NCBI GenBank assembly: GCA_024230695.1
Contig: JAAERC010000757.1
Span: forward strand, 1 to 6,265
Length of the DNA: 6,265 nt
Reading direction: 5' to 3'
Source: Candidatus Zixiibacteriota bacterium
Lineage (GTDB): Bacteria; Zixibacteria; MSB-5A5; GN15; PGXB01
How positions within the stretch are numbered: position 1 is the stretch's first letter; each line of letters begins with the position of its first letter. The notes beneath the pieces were generated by a model. The model was not told the origin of the DNA, searched no databases, and was given only the letters and a program-made list of their open reading frames with translations. The translations under genes and the position numbers were made by a program. Shown piece after piece: positions 5,301 through 6,265 of this stretch.

Positions 5301-6265
5301 CAGACTGGACAATACCTGTTAATCTTAGAAACAATACCCGGTATTATTGGAGGGCACAGGCAATTGATGAGCATGGTGTACCAAGTGCCTGGACTGTTGT
5401 TTCAGAATTTTTTGTCAGTTTGAATCTGATCAACGAAGTACCGGAAATCGAGATTATTGAACCGTTTGAAGACCTTTACACACAAGATCAAGCCATAAAT
5501 ATCCAATGGTCAGATTCAGACCCTGACTCCAGCGCTATAATATCCCTTTTCTATGATACTGATAATCAAGGAGAGGATGGTGTCCTGATTGTTGATAATA
5601 TTGAAGAAGATCAGGACAACGATCAAGATAGCTATGTCTGGGATGTGTCAGCACTTGAAGACGGCATTTATTATATCTATGCCCTGATAAGAGATGAAGA
5701 TGCTTCTATCTATAGATATGCACCAATAATGATTACCATTGACCGCACACCACCCGGCTTATCCATATCCCCTGAACCGGGAAATTATGATGAACCCCAG
5801 TCAGTTGTTATAACGTCGGATGAAACTGCTCAAATTTTTTATACAATTGACGGCACCGAGCCTGGAGCTAATTCTTTAAGATATACCGATCCCATTGAAA
5901 TTAGTGAACCCACAATCTTAAAATGTATAGCCCAGGACCCAACTGGCAACATTAGTGAGGTTATTACAAGTGAATATCTTTTTAATCTGGATATGGTCAC
6001 CCTAAATGTAGCAGATTCAAATAATCCCATTGCCAATACAACGGTTTACGTTTTTAAAGAATCCGGCAACTATTACGGCACGTCCGGCAAAACAGATGCA
6101 GAAGGTCTTGCCCTTTTTGATCCTGCCGGATTTGAACCGGGCACATATAAATACAGGGTAGATTACCTTGGGAATCAATTTTGGTCGGAATCGTTTCAAA
6201 TGCCAGATGATATGTATACTGAACTTGTGATCCCCACTGAGAATGTCACCCTTGATGTAACAACA
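2315..6265 (+). CDS. Giant secreted modular protein (Ig, TSP3, FN3, chitobiase C-type domains), 3' end outside window
   Basis: This is an open frame of 1317 codons without a stop; the gene continues past the window. GGAGGAG at 2304-2310 sets the ATG at 2315. Residues 1-32 are a signal peptide (hydrophobic 14-24, cleavage likely LFA/QES), so the product is exported. Order of parts: 37-450, a beta-rich conserved region with landmarks CARVKIEIKQELTLERQ, IHWLIIPAPG, PELTLDYFLPSDVYGDD and DLPGRDTIRDFL; 452-540, a putative Ig (He_PIG-like) domain (GDGTGIFDWVP); 543-592, two Asp-rich TSP3-type calcium loops (DTDMDGMLDAWE, DFDSDGISDLQEF, then TDPTAD); FN3-like repeats at 595-719, 723-826, 829-932 and 935-1035, each with a Y[YFH]WR strand; 1042-1143, another Ig-like domain; 1144-1223, a chitobiase/hexosaminidase C-terminal-type domain (IFYTIDGTEP); 1228-1308, a repeat with VYVFKESGNYYG and YLGNQFWS; 1309 onward, apparently the next repeat. 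No enzymatic motif is seen. It is rich in Asp, Glu, Asn and Thr and poor in Cys, typical of surface or extracellular stalk proteins. I recall the 37-540 module from very large Geobacter/Desulfo-type proteins. An adhesin or matrix role is inference. Confidence 0.9.
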   Translation, partial: MGKKNVATIVSCCGFIIISLLLIFPVKNILFAQESTCARVKIEIKQELTLERQAFDAHMRINNGLTHTSLENIQVDVWFTDEDSNAVLATSDPDNTDAKFFIRVDSMTNIDSVDGSGSTPADSSSDIHWLIIPAPGTSNGLESGTLYNVGATLTYTVGGEENVIEVNPDYIFVKPMPELTLDYFLPSDVYGDDPFTTEIEPVIPFSLGVRVKNTGAGGAQNLKIDSAQPKIIDNDQGLLINFFIEGSEVNGEETGETLLVDFGTIDPETSAIARWIMNCTLSGKFVDFQAEYSHSDELGGELTSLIDDIKTHVLVQDVLVDLPGRDTIRDFLSRAGEYYKIYESDSTETDVTDQSGSATLSFKNNLGSESHYTLLVPVTAGFMYVKQPDPHNGSKMLKKVIRSDGKLIKPENGWMSKVQDRDTHLWDHFFNLFDVNTTVSYTLVYEDRSSMPQKPVLQYIADKSVTEEQQVSFIVESSDPNGTIPKLSATPLPVGAELIDNGDGTGIFDWVPVQGQKGIYYITFSASDSALSTSRRVKFTVFDINDTDMDGMLDAWEIANFGVLLRDGSGDFDSDGISDLQEFIDETDPTADESVPSVPDPLYPYPNVDVEDDTPELVIENSLDTQNDTIDYEFEIYSDLQMTDMVANQDNVVQMFNQTDLFLYRLVAAVGDVPVPTIGSTTNWIVPIPLPDNARYYWRVRSKDAEGSSLWAYQAFFVNTQNDPPLNFYINSPENGVEVDSLTPLLSVLNSTDIDNDIISYVFEVYQDQEMTQPVESSIWINQGQSTTSWTVTSELSDQTQYFWRVIAADTLGGQTVTQLSTFYVNTTNSAPSIPVISSPDGQTEIESLNILLGIENSTDGNVDPLSYVFEIDTSDKFDTPDKQVSDEILEGIDTTWWQVANLEENQEYHWRVRASDGKANSMWANASFFINQINEASSVPTLKNPGNTAWVDTRTPVLSVHPAIDPDQDKLEYKFEIYSNQTLTHFVVQGDSADPDWTIPVNLRNNTRYYWRAQAIDEHGVPSAWTVVSEFFVSLNLINEVPEIEIIEPFEDLYTQDQAINIQWSDSDPDSSAIISLFYDTDNQGEDGVLIVDNIEEDQDNDQDSYVWDVSALEDGIYYIYALIRDEDASIYRYAPIMITIDRTPPGLSISPEPGNYDEPQSVVITSDETAQIFYTIDGTEPGANSLRYTDPIEISEPTILKCIAQDPTGNISEVITSEYLFNLDMVTLNVADSNNPIANTTVYVFKESGNYYGTSGKTDAEGLALFDPAGFEPGTYKYRVDYLGNQFWSESFQMPDDMYTELVIPTENVTLDVTT
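3941..4090 (+). other. TSP3-type calcium-binding segment (residues 543-592) within the giant protein
   Basis: Two loops, D-T-D-M-D-G-M-L-D (546-554) and D-F-D-S-D-G-I-S-D (571-579), carry Asp at alternate positions followed by Gly, the pattern of bacterial thrombospondin type 3 / EF-hand-like calcium loops. Each is followed by the usual acidic position (WE, QEF), and the pair ends in TDPTAD, the standard TSP3_bac ending. It separates the conserved N-terminal head from the FN3 stalk, so it probably works as a calcium-stiffened hinge. Confidence 0.75.
4097..5419 (+). repeat. Four tandem FN3-like protein repeats within the giant protein
   Basis: Residues 595-1035 hold four successive modules. 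Each starts with a 'P-x-x-x-x-P' type strand, has an 'L-x-Y-x-F-E-[IV]' strand (DYEFEIY, SYVFEVY, SYVFEID, EYKFEIY), a 'Y-[YFH]-W-R' strand (YYWRVRS, YFWRVIA, YHWRVRA, YYWRAQA) and ends in 'F-[FY]-[VI]-[NS]'. The end residues 719, 826, 932 and 1035 give periods of 107, 106 and 103. The first copy is longer because of an insert near LFLYRLVAAVGDVP. The repeats have diverged at DNA level, so this is an old protein-level array, not a recent tandem duplication. Confidence 0.8.

Noticed and set aside
4097..5419. Possible DNA-level tandem repeats under the FN3 modules
   Set aside because: The similarity is at protein level only; the codons have diverged and no long identical stretches were seen between copies.
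2533..6199. Several minus-strand open frames of 60-76 codons and one plus-strand frame at 3738-3926
   Set aside because: All lie within the long continuous frame starting at 2315, whose domains are clear; none has a convincing start signal or a recognisable product.
1..6265. CRISPR arrays, tRNA or rRNA genes, riboswitches
   Set aside because: No regularly spaced identical repeats, cloverleaf-like sequences or conserved riboswitch cores were recognised on either strand.

Overview
The window is AT-rich and reads as an accessory region of a Gram-negative sulfate-reducer-type bacterium, most likely Desulfobacterota / Desulfobacteraceae. This placement is an inference. It rests on the style of the large secreted protein, whose N-terminal module I recall from giant proteins of Geobacter- and Desulfo-type genomes, and on the insertion-sequence types. 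No rRNA or other marker gene is present to confirm it.

Left part (1-1110, all genes on the minus strand). The first ~212 bases look like one end of an insertion sequence. They hold the first 52 codons of an IS1380-like transposase (1-156, minus), which runs off the window edge. The IS end appears to cut the 3' end of a small gene for an exported protein of unknown function (189-650, minus). Further right, at 808-1104 (minus), lies a degraded internal fragment of an IS66-family transposase. It keeps the DETG catalytic-aspartate motif but has no start codon, an in-frame stop and a broken C-terminal side. The small exported-protein gene is therefore sandwiched between two mobile-element relics.

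Right part (1240-6265, plus strand). A complete gene (1240-2127) encodes a 295-residue membrane-anchored or exported transglutaminase-like protein with an intact Cys-His-Asp triad. After a 187-base intergenic stretch with a candidate promoter and a strong ribosome binding site, an open frame starts at 2315 and stays open to the last base (1317 codons, no stop). It encodes a very large secreted modular protein. In order it has a signal peptide, a conserved beta-rich N-terminal region, a putative Ig (He_PIG-like) domain, a pair of Asp-rich TSP3-type calcium loops, four FN3-like repeats of about 105-125 residues, one more Ig-like domain, a chitobiase/hexosaminidase C-terminal-type domain, and the first of what looks like a new repeat series (VYVFKESG...YLGNQFWS) continuing beyond the window.

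The two right-hand genes point the same way and both products should act outside the cytoplasm. A functional link (processing or cross-linking of the giant protein by the transglutaminase-like enzyme) is attractive but is only inferred from adjacency. No RNA gene or CRISPR array was seen.
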